Origin: JAPLJC01 sp052326585
GTDB lineage: Bacteria; Desulfobacterota; Desulfobaccia; Desulfobaccales; 0-14-0-80-60-11
NCBI GenBank assembly: GCA_052326585.1
Contig: JBKQLU010000034.1
Span: 7,558-71,557, forward strand
DNA length: 64,000 bases
Direction: 5' to 3'
Part shown: one piece after another, positions 17,277 through 26,636 of the stretch
How the letters are laid out: every line of letters begins with the position of its first letter
How positions within the stretch are numbered: position 1 is the stretch's first letter
Translations under genes and position numbers: made by a program
The notes under the pieces: generated by a model
Seen by the model: the letters and a program-made list of their open reading frames with translations, nothing else
What the model was told of the DNA's origin: nothing
Databases searched by the model: none

Positions 17277-17306
17277 TGTCAACCATATTCATTGCAGTGG
17301 TTGACA
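17277..17306 (+). promoter_or_regulatory. BirA-type biotin operator overlapping the bio promoter
   Basis: TGTCAACC (17277-17284) and GGTTGACA (17299-17306) form an inverted repeat with exactly 14 bases between arms, the spacing of the known BirA operator (TGTAAACC-N14/15-GGTTTACA type). The right arm contains TTGACA (17301-17306), a consensus -35 box; GATTTT at 17324-17329 is a weak -10 candidate at 17-bp spacing. BirA bound with biotinyl-AMP would block the promoter. bioB starts 41 bases downstream. Confidence 0.78.
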
Positions 17307-17347
17307 ATTAATGGCATATGGGTGATTTTAAGACGGGATGACCCGTG

Positions 17348-18280
17348 ATGAACTATTCCGATTGGCAAGAGATTTTTAGGGTGGAGTGGCCGGGTTTGTG
17401 GTCCCGGCTGGGGGAGGCGGCGCAGACCCGGGAGCGCCATTTCGGCCGCCGGGTCAGTTTTTGCGTCATCCTCAACGCCAAAGGCGGGGCCTGCTCCGAA
17501 GACTGTGCCTTCTGTTCCCAGTCGGGCCGGGTTAAGGGCAATGGACCCCATTACCCTCTAATGGCCAGGGAAAAACTGGTAGCCGCGGCTAAAGCTGCTG
17601 CGGCCGCAGGGGCGGCGCGTTTTTCCATCGTCACCGCGGGGCGGGGGGTGGCCACGCCCCGGGAGCAGAAGGCCATTATTGACGCGGTGGCCGCCATTCG
17701 GGAGGCAGTGCCCATCCGGGTCTGCGCCTCCCTGGGCATTGTGGGTCGAGACTTTCTCAGGGACCTGAAGGCCGCCGGGCTTTACCGCTACCATCACAAC
17801 CTGGAGACCGCAGCCTCCCATTTTTCCCGGATCTGCAGCACCCACACCTACGGAGAGCGGGTAGCCACCATTGAGGCCGCCAAGGCCGCGGGCCTGAGCG
17901 TTTGCGCCGGGGGTATCCTGGGCCTGGGCGAGAGCGTGGCCCAGCGCTGGGAACTGGCCCAGGCCCTGGAGGAACTGGCGGTGGACGCCATACCCTTGAA
18001 CTTCTTGCACCCCCTGCCGGGGACGGCCCTGGCGAACCGGCCGCGACTGTCGCCGCTGACCGCCCTTAAGGCGGTGGCCGCCTTTCGCCTGGCATTTCCA
18101 AGGCGCTCCCTCATCATCTGCGGCGGCCGGCAGGTAACCCTGGGTTCCTTGAGCCCCCTGATTTTCGCGGCCGGGGCCGACAGCCTGATGACCGGAGACT
18201 ACCTCACCACCCGGGGCCGCCTGCCGGAAGAGGACCGGCAGGTGCTGGCTGATTTGGGGCTGGAGTTGGCGGTGGAATGA
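17348..18280 (+). CDS. bioB: Biotin synthase BioB
   Basis: Radical SAM enzyme that inserts sulfur into dethiobiotin. The cluster motif is CSEDCAFCSQS (C-x3-C-x2-C). YHHNLETAASHF, CAGGILGLGES, NFLHPLPGT, CGGRQV and the C-terminal DSLMTGDYLTT are BioB-specific. The product has 310 residues; I use the ATG at 17348 rather than the GTG at 17345. It is the first gene of bioBDFHC, behind a BirA-type operator. bioA is not in the cluster. Confidence 0.95.
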   Translation: MNYSDWQEIFRVEWPGLWSRLGEAAQTRERHFGRRVSFCVILNAKGGACSEDCAFCSQSGRVKGNGPHYPLMAREKLVAAAKAAAAAGAARFSIVTAGRGVATPREQKAIIDAVAAIREAVPIRVCASLGIVGRDFLRDLKAAGLYRYHHNLETAASHFSRICSTHTYGERVATIEAAKAAGLSVCAGGILGLGESVAQRWELAQALEELAVDAIPLNFLHPLPGTALANRPRLSPLTALKAVAAFRLAFPRRSLIICGGRQVTLGSLSPLIFAAGADSLMTGDYLTTRGRLPEEDRQVLADLGLELAVE

Positions 18281-18305
18281 AGCATGGGGGCCTGGCCTGG
18301 GGCAG

Positions 18306-19073
18306 ATGTCTTTACCCCAGCCCCTAGAGAAGACTGGCATGGAATTACCGCTATTACCTGAAATCCGGGGCGTACTGGTCACCGGCACCGACACCGACGT
18401 GGGTAAGACGGTGATCGCCGCCGGTCTGACCGCGGCTCTGCGGCGCCGCCAGGTCAAGGCCGTCTATTTTAAGCCCGTCCAGAGCGGCTGCCCGGAAGAC
18501 GGGGGCCGGCTGCGGCCCAGCGATGCCGCCTGGGCCCGGGAACTGGCCGATTTAGATGAGCCCCTGGAGCTGCTCACCCCCATAACCCTGCGGCTGCCCC
18601 TGGCCCCGGGGGTGGCCGCAGGCCGGGAGGGCAGGCCGGTGGACCTGGGCCGTATCGCCGCGGCCATCCGGGAGCTGGCCAGCCGTTATGACTTCCTGGT
18701 GGTGGAGGGCGCCGGCGGGCTTTACGTGCCTCTGACAGCTACCAATTTTCTGGTTCTGGACCTGGGGCGCTGGCTCAAGTTGCCGCTGCTGGTGGTGGCC
18801 CGGTCCGGCCTGGGCGCCATCAATCATACCGCCCTGACCGTGGCGGCGGCGCGGCAGTATGGCCTGGAAGTGGCCGGGATTATCCTGAACCGCTTCCCGG
18901 AATCCCCGGGCCTGGCGGAGCAGACCAACCCCGCGGTAATCGAGGCGCTGACCGGCAGCCCCATTCTGGCCCGGGTGCCGGAGCTGGACAACCTCGATCT
19001 GGCTCCGGGCCGGGAGTCATTGTTGGCGGCCCTGGCTGAAGTCTGTGATAAATTCACCTTGGCTGTGCCTTAA
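18306..19073 (+). CDS. bioD: Dethiobiotin synthetase BioD
   Basis: ATP-dependent ring closure of 7,8-diaminopelargonate with CO2. P-loop VTGTDTDVGKT, then YFKPVQSG, VVEGAGGLYVPL and GIILNRFPE are the family signatures. The first ATG gives 255 residues; the ATG at 18339, 11 codons later, lies closer to the conserved start and is equally plausible. 25 bp separate it from bioB. Confidence 0.92.
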   Translation: MSLPQPLEKTGMELPLLPEIRGVLVTGTDTDVGKTVIAAGLTAALRRRQVKAVYFKPVQSGCPEDGGRLRPSDAAWARELADLDEPLELLTPITLRLPLAPGVAAGREGRPVDLGRIAAAIRELASRYDFLVVEGAGGLYVPLTATNFLVLDLGRWLKLPLLVVARSGLGAINHTALTVAAARQYGLEVAGIILNRFPESPGLAEQTNPAVIEALTGSPILARVPELDNLDLAPGRESLLAALAEVCDKFTLAVP

Positions 19074-19092
19074 AAGCTGAAAGCTTAAAACT

Positions 19093-20268
19093 ATGCTGGA
19101 TCAATTATCCCACGAATTGGCATCCCTGGAGACCCAGGGCCTACGGCGGCGGCTGCTGGCGCTGGAGGAGGTCCTGCCCGGCGGTAAGGTGCGCCTGGGC
19201 GGACAGGTTTTGCTGAACCTTTCCTCCAACGATTATCTGGGTCTGTCCCTGGACCCGCGGCTCATTGCCTCGGCCCAGGCGGCCGCGGCCCGCTGGGGGA
19301 CGAGCGCTGGGGCTTCCCGGCTGGTGGCGGGCCACCTGGCCCTGCACCAGGCGGTGGAGGCGCGGTTGGCGGACTTTAAAGGGGCCCAGGCCGCGGTGAT
19401 CTTCAGCACCGGCTACATGGCCAACCTGGGAGTGATTGCCGCCCTGACGGGCCCCGGGGACGCGGTCTTCTGCGACCGCCTCAACCACGCCAGCATCTAT
19501 GATGGCATCAAACTCTCCGGGGCAGCCCTGCACCGCTTCCCCCACCGGGATCTGAACCGGCTGGAAGAGTTGCTGCAACAAGGGCAAGGGGCCAGGCGGC
19601 GCCTGATCATTACCGATTCGGTCTTTTCCGTGGACGGCGACCTGGCCCCCCTGGCGGAACTGGTGGCCCTGAAGGATCGGTTCGGAGCCGCCTTGATGAT
19701 TGACGAAGCCCACGCCACCGGGGTCCTGGGAAGGAAGGGCGCCGGTCTGGCCGAATCCCTGGGCCTGAGCGCCCGGATTGAAGTCCATCTCGGGACCTTT
19801 TCCAAGGCCCTCGGGTCCCTGGGGGGTTACGTGGCCGGGGAGCAGCGGCTCATCGACTATCTGCACAACCGGGCCCGCTCTTTCATCTATTCTACCGCCC
19901 TGGCGCCCCCGGTGCTGGGCGCCATAGAGGCGGCCCTCAAGGTGGTGGCCCGGGAACCCCAGCCCCGGGCTTATCTGCTGGAGGAAGCCGAGAGATTTCG
20001 CCGGGGGCTGGCGCAGGCCGGCCTGGATACCCTCGGGAGCCAGACCCAGATTGTCCCGGTGCTGGTTGGGGATAACGGCCGCACCCTGGAGTTTGCCGCC
20101 CGCCTGCGGCGGCAGGGGCTGCTGGCGGTGGCCCTGCGCCCTCCCACGGTGCCGCCGGGCCTGGCCCGGGTTCGCTTCTCCCTGTCTGCCGCACATAGCC
20201 GGGAAGATTTGCAGGGGGCCCTTAAGGCCATCATCGCCACGGCCCGAGCCATGGGGTTGGGGGCATGA
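19093..20268 (+). CDS. bioF: 8-amino-7-oxononanoate synthase BioF
   Basis: PLP-dependent alpha-oxoamine synthase of 391 residues that condenses pimeloyl thioester with alanine. Visible motifs are LNLSSNDYLGLS, GTSAGASRLVAGH, STGYMANLGV, IDEAHATGVLG, and the PLP lysine in HLGTFSKALGSLGGYV. The stop codon overlaps the bioH start by four bases (ATGA), so the two are translationally coupled. Confidence 0.94.
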   Translation: MLDQLSHELASLETQGLRRRLLALEEVLPGGKVRLGGQVLLNLSSNDYLGLSLDPRLIASAQAAAARWGTSAGASRLVAGHLALHQAVEARLADFKGAQAAVIFSTGYMANLGVIAALTGPGDAVFCDRLNHASIYDGIKLSGAALHRFPHRDLNRLEELLQQGQGARRRLIITDSVFSVDGDLAPLAELVALKDRFGAALMIDEAHATGVLGRKGAGLAESLGLSARIEVHLGTFSKALGSLGGYVAGEQRLIDYLHNRARSFIYSTALAPPVLGAIEAALKVVAREPQPRAYLLEEAERFRRGLAQAGLDTLGSQTQIVPVLVGDNGRTLEFAARLRRQGLLAVALRPPTVPPGLARVRFSLSAAHSREDLQGALKAIIATARAMGLGA

Positions 20269-20996
20269 GGACCCTGGTGCTGCTCCACGGCTGGGGGGCC
20301 TCCGGGCGCCTGTGGGGGGGAGTTCAGGCGGCGGCAGCCTGCAACTCCGGGTGCGCCGTCCTGGCCCCGGAGATTCCCAGGTGGGAGGCGGGTTGGCTGG
20401 CGCAATATCTCCGCGGGCTGCCCCTCAAGGAAAGCGTCCTGGTGGGCTGGTCCCTGGGGGGCATGCTGCTGCTGGAGGCCCTGGCCCAGCTCCGGGAGCC
20501 GGCGCCCACAGCCACGGTTTTGGTGGCCGTGCCTCCGGTCTTCTGCCGGCGGCCGGACCACCCCTGGGGTCAGCCGGCGGCAATGCTGCGGGCCATGCGC
20601 CGGGCCCTGGGGAGCGATTCCCGCCGGGTCTTGAGCGACTTTGCCCTGGCCTGCCTGGCCCCGGGAGAGGCGGCCTTCCGGGAAGATGCCGCGGCCGGCT
20701 TCGATTACCAGGCAGATCCGGCTTTCCTGGCGCAGGGGTTAGATTATCTCAGGGATACGGACCTGCGAGGCTTGCTGCCACTCATCCGGGAAACCACCAA
20801 CCTTCCCGGCCGGATGGTCATCATCCAGGGAGAGGAAGACCGCATCGTTCCCCCGGCTCAAGGGCGGGATCTTCAGGAGCGGCTGCCGGGGTCGGAACTC
20901 CATCTGCTGGCGGCCGCGGGGCATATACCCTTCCTTACCCAGACCGCCGCGGTGAACGGCATCTTGCGAGAATTGCTCAGTGTAGCCGGTCTATGA
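20265..20996 (+). CDS. bioH: Pimeloyl-ACP methyl ester esterase BioH-like
   Basis: Alpha/beta hydrolase of 243 residues with LVLLHGWGASG, nucleophile GWSLGG, acid GEEDRIVPP and histidine AAGHIPF. The GWSLGGM nucleophile context and the place between bioF and bioC identify it as the enzyme that frees pimeloyl-ACP from its methyl ester. BioG or BioV type esterases do the same job in other genomes; sequence favours BioH. Confidence 0.85.
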   Translation: MRTLVLLHGWGASGRLWGGVQAAAACNSGCAVLAPEIPRWEAGWLAQYLRGLPLKESVLVGWSLGGMLLLEALAQLREPAPTATVLVAVPPVFCRRPDHPWGQPAAMLRAMRRALGSDSRRVLSDFALACLAPGEAAFREDAAAGFDYQADPAFLAQGLDYLRDTDLRGLLPLIRETTNLPGRMVIIQGEEDRIVPPAQGRDLQERLPGSELHLLAAAGHIPFLTQTAAVNGILRELLSVAGL

Positions 20997-21086
20997 GCCG
21001 GACGACTCTTGCCGCGTTTCGAAAAGGCCAGGGCTGCATAGAATGGCAGCCTAGGCCAGCGAAAGCGGCAACCGGGAATTACCTAA

Positions 21087-21878
21087 ATGGACGGCAAGCA
21101 AGGCATTCGGCGGAACTTTGCCCGGCGTGCAGGGTCTTATGACCGTCATGCCGGAGTGCAGCGCCATATGGCCTGGGGATTGCTATCCCTGCTGGAGGGC
21201 CGGTTGCCCCGGAGCGGACGCATCATGGAGATTGGCTGCGGCACCGGCTATTTTACCCAACTCCTCAAACGAGTCTGCAACGGGGCCTCCCTGGTGGCCC
21301 TGGATCTGGATGCGGCCCTGGTCGCGGCAGCCCGCCGCCGCCTGGGAGCGGCCCCCGGGGTCGCGTGGCTGGTGGCGGACGGCGAAACCCTGAGCCGGGG
21401 CTGCTTCGATGCCATCGTGGCCAATGCCAGCTTCCAGTGGCTTACCCGGCCGGCAGAGGCCCTAACGGCTTACTACCACCTCCTCTCCCCCGGGGGGGCG
21501 CTGGCCTTCTCCACCTTGGGGCCCGGGACCTTCCGGGAGCTGGCGGATTCCCTGGGGCGGGCCGCAGCCGCGGTGCAGCTTAACGGCCCGCCGCCGCTCA
21601 GCGCCCAAGGTTTTCTGGATGAGGCCGGCTGGTCCCGGATATTGGGCGCAGCCGGGTTTCCGCAGATTAAGCTGGTCCGGGAATGGGTCACCGCCAGCTA
21701 CCCCTCGGTGCCGGAATTTCTCAAGGCCCTCCAGGCCGTGGGGGCCACCAATCCCCAGCCCCGGCCATTCTCCCCGCGCTTGTTCAGGGCCCTGTTGCAT
21801 GCCTACCGGGATCACTATGGGCAAAACGGCTCCATCCCGGTGAGCTATGAAATTATCTGGGCCCTGGCCGGCAAATGA
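21087..21878 (+). CDS. bioC: Malonyl-ACP O-methyltransferase BioC
   Basis: SAM-dependent methyltransferase of 263 residues that starts pimelate synthesis by masking malonyl-ACP. FARRAGSYDRHAGVQ is the typical BioC N-terminus; IMEIGCGTGYFTQLL is motif I; FDAIVANASFQWL and the C-terminal YPSVPEFLKALQAVGA support BioC. Together with BioH it supplies pimeloyl-ACP for BioF. Transcription probably ends at the hairpin 21945-21971. Confidence 0.92.
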   Translation: MDGKQGIRRNFARRAGSYDRHAGVQRHMAWGLLSLLEGRLPRSGRIMEIGCGTGYFTQLLKRVCNGASLVALDLDAALVAAARRRLGAAPGVAWLVADGETLSRGCFDAIVANASFQWLTRPAEALTAYYHLLSPGGALAFSTLGPGTFRELADSLGRAAAAVQLNGPPPLSAQGFLDEAGWSRILGAAGFPQIKLVREWVTASYPSVPEFLKALQAVGATNPQPRPFSPRLFRALLHAYRDHYGQNGSIPVSYEIIWALAGK

Positions 21879-21944
21879 GGTAGCCGGGGAATCGGGACCC
21901 CCGCCTGGTGGCCAGGTGGTTGACCCCACCGCCGGCCTGATGAA

Positions 21945-21971
21945 AAAGGCAGGCGCAATAAGCCTGCCTTT
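21945..21971. terminator. Bidirectional terminator between bioC and the convergent HPF gene
   Basis: AAAGGCAGGC (21945-21954), loop of seven, GCCTGCCTTT (21962-21971). A-rich left and T-rich right sides let it work on both strands. Confidence 0.85.
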
Positions 21972-22001
21972 CCCACCTGAAGCGAAAACCGAAAACAGCC
22001 T

Positions 22002-22532
22002 TTACAGCGCCTGGACCCAGGTGGCCTGGGGACCCTGGTCCCCTTCTTCCTGGCCGAAATTCACCTCCATGCCTGGATTTAGCCCGGGGAAATTCCCCTT
22101 TTTCAGGGCATTGGCATGGAAATAGACCTCCTGGCCGTCGTCGGCCTGGATGAAGCCATAGTCCCGCTCCGGGAAGAGGCGGATGATCCGGCCGTGCCGG
22201 GCGGATTTTTCGTGGGACTTGGTCTTTTGTTGAATAACGTGGGAGTGTTCCTCCAGGCGCCGGTCCAGGACAGCGAAGGCCTCCACCAGCAAGGGCAGTA
22301 CGACTCCCCCCTGGCGATTCACGGTGATGACCTCCCCGGGGACGTTGACCACCAGGTGGACCTCAAAGGCGCCCAGATGGTGGTGGGCGGTGCCGATAAT
22401 TTCCACCCGGGCATGCAGGATAGGCCCGGCATAGTGATCCTGCAGGCGGGTCAGTTCGGCTGCGATCTTCTCCCGCCACTCCGGCAAGATTTCCAGGTGC
22501 TGGCCTTCGATATGCACATCCAGCGGCAGCAT
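22002..22532 (-). CDS. HPF/RaiA-like ribosome-associated domain fused to a cold-shock domain
   Basis: 176 residues. Residues about 1-100 follow the HPF/RaiA pattern (PLDVHIEGQHLEILPEW start, a beta strand with ARVEIIGTAHHHLGAFEVHLVVNVPGE). Residues about 112-176 are a cold-shock OB fold with RNP1-like DYGFIQ and RNP2-like VYFHANAL. It probably binds 30S subunits or structured RNA under stress. The long HPF dimerisation tail is replaced by the RNA-binding CSD. The gene is monocistronic and ends at the shared terminator. Confidence 0.8.
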   Translation of the reverse strand: MLPLDVHIEGQHLEILPEWREKIAAELTRLQDHYAGPILHARVEIIGTAHHHLGAFEVHLVVNVPGEVITVNRQGGVVLPLLVEAFAVLDRRLEEHSHVIQQKTKSHEKSARHGRIIRLFPERDYGFIQADDGQEVYFHANALKKGNFPGLNPGMEVNFGQEEGDQGPQATWVQAL

Positions 22533-22826
22533 GATCTACCTCCTGAAGGATTGCCTTCCGACCACTTTCTGTTAAGTTTTACCGCCGGGGTTGTCAATGG
22601 CGGTAGGACCGGTGAATCATCTTAGGCAGTGGCTCAAAGCGCCTCGAGAGTGACAGGGCAGTTCTGGCGGTTCAAAGGAGTTCCGAGGTGGGGCGGGCCT
22701 CCGTGTCTGCCCTCAATTTAACCCATAGCCACTTATATCCCTCTATATCCGGCCGGGGCTTTAACGGGTTATTGACCTAAATCCCATGAGCAGTTTGGAT
22801 GTGGCATATTTTCCCTTGGATAAATC
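22533..22826. other. Divergent spacer without a visible gene
   Basis: The 294-bp interval between two divergently transcribed genes must hold promoters for both; no clear element could be assigned. Confidence 0.4.
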
Positions 22827-23636
22827 ATGGCCTGCTTTTACAATATTTCACAACATGGGGCGAACTGCGGCCTTATAGAGCCGTGGCTAGGCGATATGGA
22901 TAGAGGACGGCGCACCGCTGGTGAGAAAATCTTGCCCACCTCCGTAAGATTCCGGGAGCACCAGCGGTTTCTGGAGCAAGCCCGCAGCCTGGTGCACCTG
23001 CCGGAGGCGGGAGCCGGGCCGCTCGATCACCTGTTGTCTGAGGCCCGTTGGCAGGAACTGCTGCGGGGAGCCTCCGACCAGGCGGCCTGGCTCGTGGCCC
23101 TGTCTCAGGCCACCGGGGTCTATTTCTTTCCCTCCCGGGAATGGCCACCCCGTTTCCTGCGGTTTCTCAGGCTGCTGAAGATCAAGCGGCTCCTGGAGGC
23201 CGGCGCCGGCCGGGGCTACCTCACCGCGGCCCTGGCTCCCCTATGTCAGGGAGCGGGCCTCATTTTTCGGGCCGTGGACCGGGGCGATGGCGAATTCCAA
23301 TCGGGTCAGCCGGTGCATCCCCGGGTGGAGCGGGGCGATGTCTTCGAGACCATCCGGGATTTCCGCCCCGAAGCCGTGCTTTATGCCTGGCCGCCGCCGG
23401 GACAGTCCCTGGTCCGGATTTGCCAGATGGATTTTCTGCATTATCTTATCATGGTGGGGGAGGCCGGCGGCGGCGCCACCGGGGACCCGCAGGACTGGCG
23501 GCGCCTGGCGCACCGGGCCTCACCTTCCTTGAGCCGCTGGGGCCGCGGCCGCACCGGTCTTGAGCGGCATCGGGCCACAGTTTTCTATGGCCGCGGCCGC
23601 CTCCTGGAAATGGCGGCTCGAAATTCCCCCGGGTGA
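22827..23636 (+). CDS. SAM-dependent methyltransferase-like protein
   Basis: 269 residues. The centre shows a Rossmann motif I, KRLLEAGAGRGYLTAAL (about residues 121-137), followed by FRAVDRGDGEF, typical of SAM binding. No catalytic motif is recognisable. The N-terminal 25 residues look unlike the rest, and the ATG at 22896 (DRGRRTAGEK) may be the true start. It lies 29 bp before the acyl-CoA synthetase gene. The function is unknown and catalytic activity is not certain. Confidence 0.6.
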   Translation: MACFYNISQHGANCGLIEPWLGDMDRGRRTAGEKILPTSVRFREHQRFLEQARSLVHLPEAGAGPLDHLLSEARWQELLRGASDQAAWLVALSQATGVYFFPSREWPPRFLRFLRLLKIKRLLEAGAGRGYLTAALAPLCQGAGLIFRAVDRGDGEFQSGQPVHPRVERGDVFETIRDFRPEAVLYAWPPPGQSLVRICQMDFLHYLIMVGEAGGGATGDPQDWRRLAHRASPSLSRWGRGRTGLERHRATVFYGRGRLLEMAARNSPG

Positions 23637-23665
23637 GCTATCATATGGACTATAAGGGGACTTAA

Positions 23666-26332
23666 ATGAAGAAAATCCTGCTGGACTGCTTCTTCAAGCC
23701 GGAATCGGTGGCAGTGATCGGCGCCAGCGAAAAAGAGGGCAGTGTCGGCTCAGTCCTGGTGCAGAACCTGGTGCAGGGTGGATTTCCCGGCGGCATCTTT
23801 CCCGTCAACCGGAATTATCCCCAGATTCACGGCATTACCGCTTATGCCGACATTACCGCCCTGCCGGCCCCGGCGGACCTGGCCATTATTGCCGTACCTA
23901 TCAAAGAGGTGCCGGAAATCATCAAGAAGTGCGGCCGGGCGGGAATGCGGGCGGCCATCATCGTGTCCACCGGCGGTCGGGAAACCGGGCCGCCAGGTAT
24001 GCTGATCGAAGCCGCCATCCAAAGAGAGGCCGTCAAGGCGGGGGTGCGGTATTTGGGGCCCAACTCCATGGGGCTGCTCTGTCCCCCGGCTCGCCTCAAC
24101 GCCAGCCTGGCGCCCCACATGCCTCGGCCGGGAAGCCTGGCGTTCATCTCCCAAAGCGGCGCCCTGTGCCTGTCCACCCTGGGGTGGTCGGAGCAGAAAA
24201 ACATCGGCTTCAGCCACTTTATCAGCGTTGGTTCCATGACGGACCTGGACTTCGGCGACCTCATCGATTTCCTGGGCAACGAAGAAAAGGCCCGGGCTAT
24301 CATTCTCTACATGGAGGGTCTGACCCAGCACCGCAGATTCATGAGCGCGGCCCGCTCGGTATCCCGGATCAAGCCCATCATCGTGGTTAAGGCAGGGCGC
24401 AGCCGGGCCGGGGCCCGGGCCGCGGCCTCCCATACCGGGGCCCTGGTGGGGGAGGACGCCGCCTATAACGCTGCCTTTCGCCGGGCCGGCATCATCCGGG
24501 TGGATACCGTGGGCCAGTTGTTCGACTGCGCCGAGGCCCTGGGCAAGCTGAAGCTGCCTGCCGGCGGCGGGCTGGCGATCATCACCAATGCCGGGGGGCC
24601 GGGAGTTATGGCCGTGGACGCCCTGGACCGCTGGGGCATGGAGCCCGCGGCCCTGGAACCGGAGACCCTGGCAAAACTGGAAGAAATCCTGCCACCTTAC
24701 TGGAGCCGGGGCAACCCGGTGGACATCCTGGGCGACGCCTCGCCGGAGCGCTATCAGCAGGTGGTGCGTCTGGCTCTAAAGGCGCCGGGGATTGCCGGCC
24801 TGGTGATCATCCTCTCGCCGCAGTCCCTCACTGACCCCAGCGGGGTGGCCCGGGCCCTGGCTCCGGAGTTGCAAGGCCAGGCGCGGCCGGTGTTTGCCGT
24901 GTGGATGGGTGGCAAAGAGGTGGCCGAAGGAGTGCAACTCCTCAACGAGGCCGGCATTCCTACCTTTGAGACCCCGGAAAAGGCAGTCGATACTTTTATG
25001 GAGATGTATTTTTACTCCCGGCATCTCGACTTATTACAAGAGACCCCCCCCCAGATGGCGCAGGACCTGAATATCAACCCCCAGATGGCCCGGACCTATA
25101 TCGATCAATGCCTGGAGCGCCAGGCGACCATCCTCACGGAGTTGGAGTCCAAGGCCATTCTCTCGGCTTACGGCATTCCCATGAATCGCACGGTGGCGGC
25201 GGCCTCCGGCCCGGAGGCGGTGAGCGCCGCCCGGGATCTGGGGTTCCCGGTGACCCTGAAGATCAATTCCCCCGATATCACCCACAAGGCCGAGGTGGGG
25301 GGGGTCCGTCTGCACATCCACAACGAATCCGAAGTCATGGCGGCGTTCCGCGAAATCACTGAGGAGGCCCGGACCCAGAGACCCGAGGCCCGCATCCTGG
25401 GGGTCACCGTTCAAGAGCAGGAAAAGAGACCCGACTGCGAACTGCTCATCGGCTGCAAGCACGACCCGGATTTCGGTCCCCTGATCCTGTTTGGAGCCGG
25501 CGGCGGCCTGACTGAGGTGCTCCAGGATGTGATGGTGGACCTGCCGCCCCTCAACCTGTTGCTGGCCAGGAGGATGATCGAAAAGACCCGGGTTGCCAAG
25601 ATGCTCCGCGGTTACCGGAATCTGCCCCCGGCCAACCTGGACCGGCTCAGCGAGATCCTGGTGCGGGTTTCCCAATTGGTGACCGATTTTCCCGAGATCA
25701 GCGAGCTGGACATCAACCCCCTGTCGGTGATCGGCGGCCGCTTCATAGGCGTGGATGCCCGGATGGTGCTGGCTCCCATTGCCGTGCCGGCCCCCCGGCA
25801 CCTCATCATCGCCCCGTACCCCAACCAGTATGAGCGCCACTGGATGATGCGGGACGGCACCCCCGTGCTGCTGCGCCCCATAAAGCCCGAAGACGAATCG
25901 CTGGTCTCCACTTTTTACGGCAAGTGTTCGGAGGAAACCATCTATTTTCGCTATTTTCGGCATATCAAGAAGTGGACCCACGAGATGCTCATCCGCTTCA
26001 CCCAGAATGATTACGACCGGGAACTGGGGATGATGGCCATAGGTCAGCCGCCTGGTCCGGAAGTGATGCTGGGAGTGTCCCGCCTGGTGATGGAGGTCAA
26101 CCGGGAAACCGCGGAGTTTGCCGTTATTGTGGCGGATCAATTTCAGGGTAAGGGCCTGGGCCCCAAACTGGTGGAAGAAGTCATCGGCATCGCCAAAGAA
26201 AACCAGATAAAACTTTTGTGGGGCGAAGTCTTATCCAGCAACAAGACCATGTTGGACATGGTGAAGCGCCTGGGTTTCACCCTGGTCCGGCAGGTGGAGG
26301 CCCAGACCTTCCGAGTGGAGTTGCAACTTTAG
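23666..26332 (+). CDS. ADP-forming acyl-CoA synthetase with C-terminal GNAT acetyltransferase
   Basis: Domains in order: CoA-binding Rossmann (VAVIGASEKEGSVG), two succinyl-CoA-ligase-like domains with SQSGALCLSTLGW and the catalytic-His segment AASHTGALVGEDAAY (about residue 255), an ATP-grasp domain (about 490-700), and a GNAT domain (about 728-885) with QGKGLGPKLVEEVI as acetyl-CoA site. The 888-residue order equals that of Pat/YfiQ lysine acetyltransferases. In those the synthetase part may be regulatory, but here the catalytic His is retained, so acyl-CoA/ATP interconversion is possible. GNAT members of this family acetylate acyl-CoA synthetases. AGGGGA precedes the start codon. Confidence 0.87.
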   Translation: MKKILLDCFFKPESVAVIGASEKEGSVGSVLVQNLVQGGFPGGIFPVNRNYPQIHGITAYADITALPAPADLAIIAVPIKEVPEIIKKCGRAGMRAAIIVSTGGRETGPPGMLIEAAIQREAVKAGVRYLGPNSMGLLCPPARLNASLAPHMPRPGSLAFISQSGALCLSTLGWSEQKNIGFSHFISVGSMTDLDFGDLIDFLGNEEKARAIILYMEGLTQHRRFMSAARSVSRIKPIIVVKAGRSRAGARAAASHTGALVGEDAAYNAAFRRAGIIRVDTVGQLFDCAEALGKLKLPAGGGLAIITNAGGPGVMAVDALDRWGMEPAALEPETLAKLEEILPPYWSRGNPVDILGDASPERYQQVVRLALKAPGIAGLVIILSPQSLTDPSGVARALAPELQGQARPVFAVWMGGKEVAEGVQLLNEAGIPTFETPEKAVDTFMEMYFYSRHLDLLQETPPQMAQDLNINPQMARTYIDQCLERQATILTELESKAILSAYGIPMNRTVAAASGPEAVSAARDLGFPVTLKINSPDITHKAEVGGVRLHIHNESEVMAAFREITEEARTQRPEARILGVTVQEQEKRPDCELLIGCKHDPDFGPLILFGAGGGLTEVLQDVMVDLPPLNLLLARRMIEKTRVAKMLRGYRNLPPANLDRLSEILVRVSQLVTDFPEISELDINPLSVIGGRFIGVDARMVLAPIAVPAPRHLIIAPYPNQYERHWMMRDGTPVLLRPIKPEDESLVSTFYGKCSEETIYFRYFRHIKKWTHEMLIRFTQNDYDRELGMMAIGQPPGPEVMLGVSRLVMEVNRETAEFAVIVADQFQGKGLGPKLVEEVIGIAKENQIKLLWGEVLSSNKTMLDMVKRLGFTLVRQVEAQTFRVELQL

Positions 26333-26335
26333 CAG

Positions 26336-26539
26336 ATGGCCGACCGCTCCCCCTATGTAGTGGAAGAGGAATGCATCGCCTGCGGCACTTGCGAAGAGCT
26401 GTGTCCGGAGGTCTTCAGGCTCAACGAGGGTCTGGGGTTTGTCCAGGTGGTCAACCCCGGCGGCGCCTCGGAAGATAAGATCCAGGAAGCCATGGACGCC
26501 TGTCCGGTGCAGTGTATCCATTGGACCGCCGAGACCTAA
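26336..26539 (+). CDS. [4Fe-4S] ferredoxin
   Basis: 67 residues with CIACGTCEELCPEVF and a distal DACPVQCIHW, i.e. one C-x2-C-x2-C...C cluster of the monocluster type. It begins three bases after the synthetase stop codon, so it is in the same transcript and may pass electrons to an oxidoreductase not encoded nearby. Confidence 0.88.
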   Translation: MADRSPYVVEEECIACGTCEELCPEVFRLNEGLGFVQVVNPGGASEDKIQEAMDACPVQCIHWTAET

Positions 26540-26636
26540 CCGCTTCCCCGGGTGATGCTGCCATTTCCGGGCAATTATGGTAAATATTTGCAGCAGGCGC
26601 CGCCCTGGCAAGGATTACGGCAAGGTGAGAGGTGAA

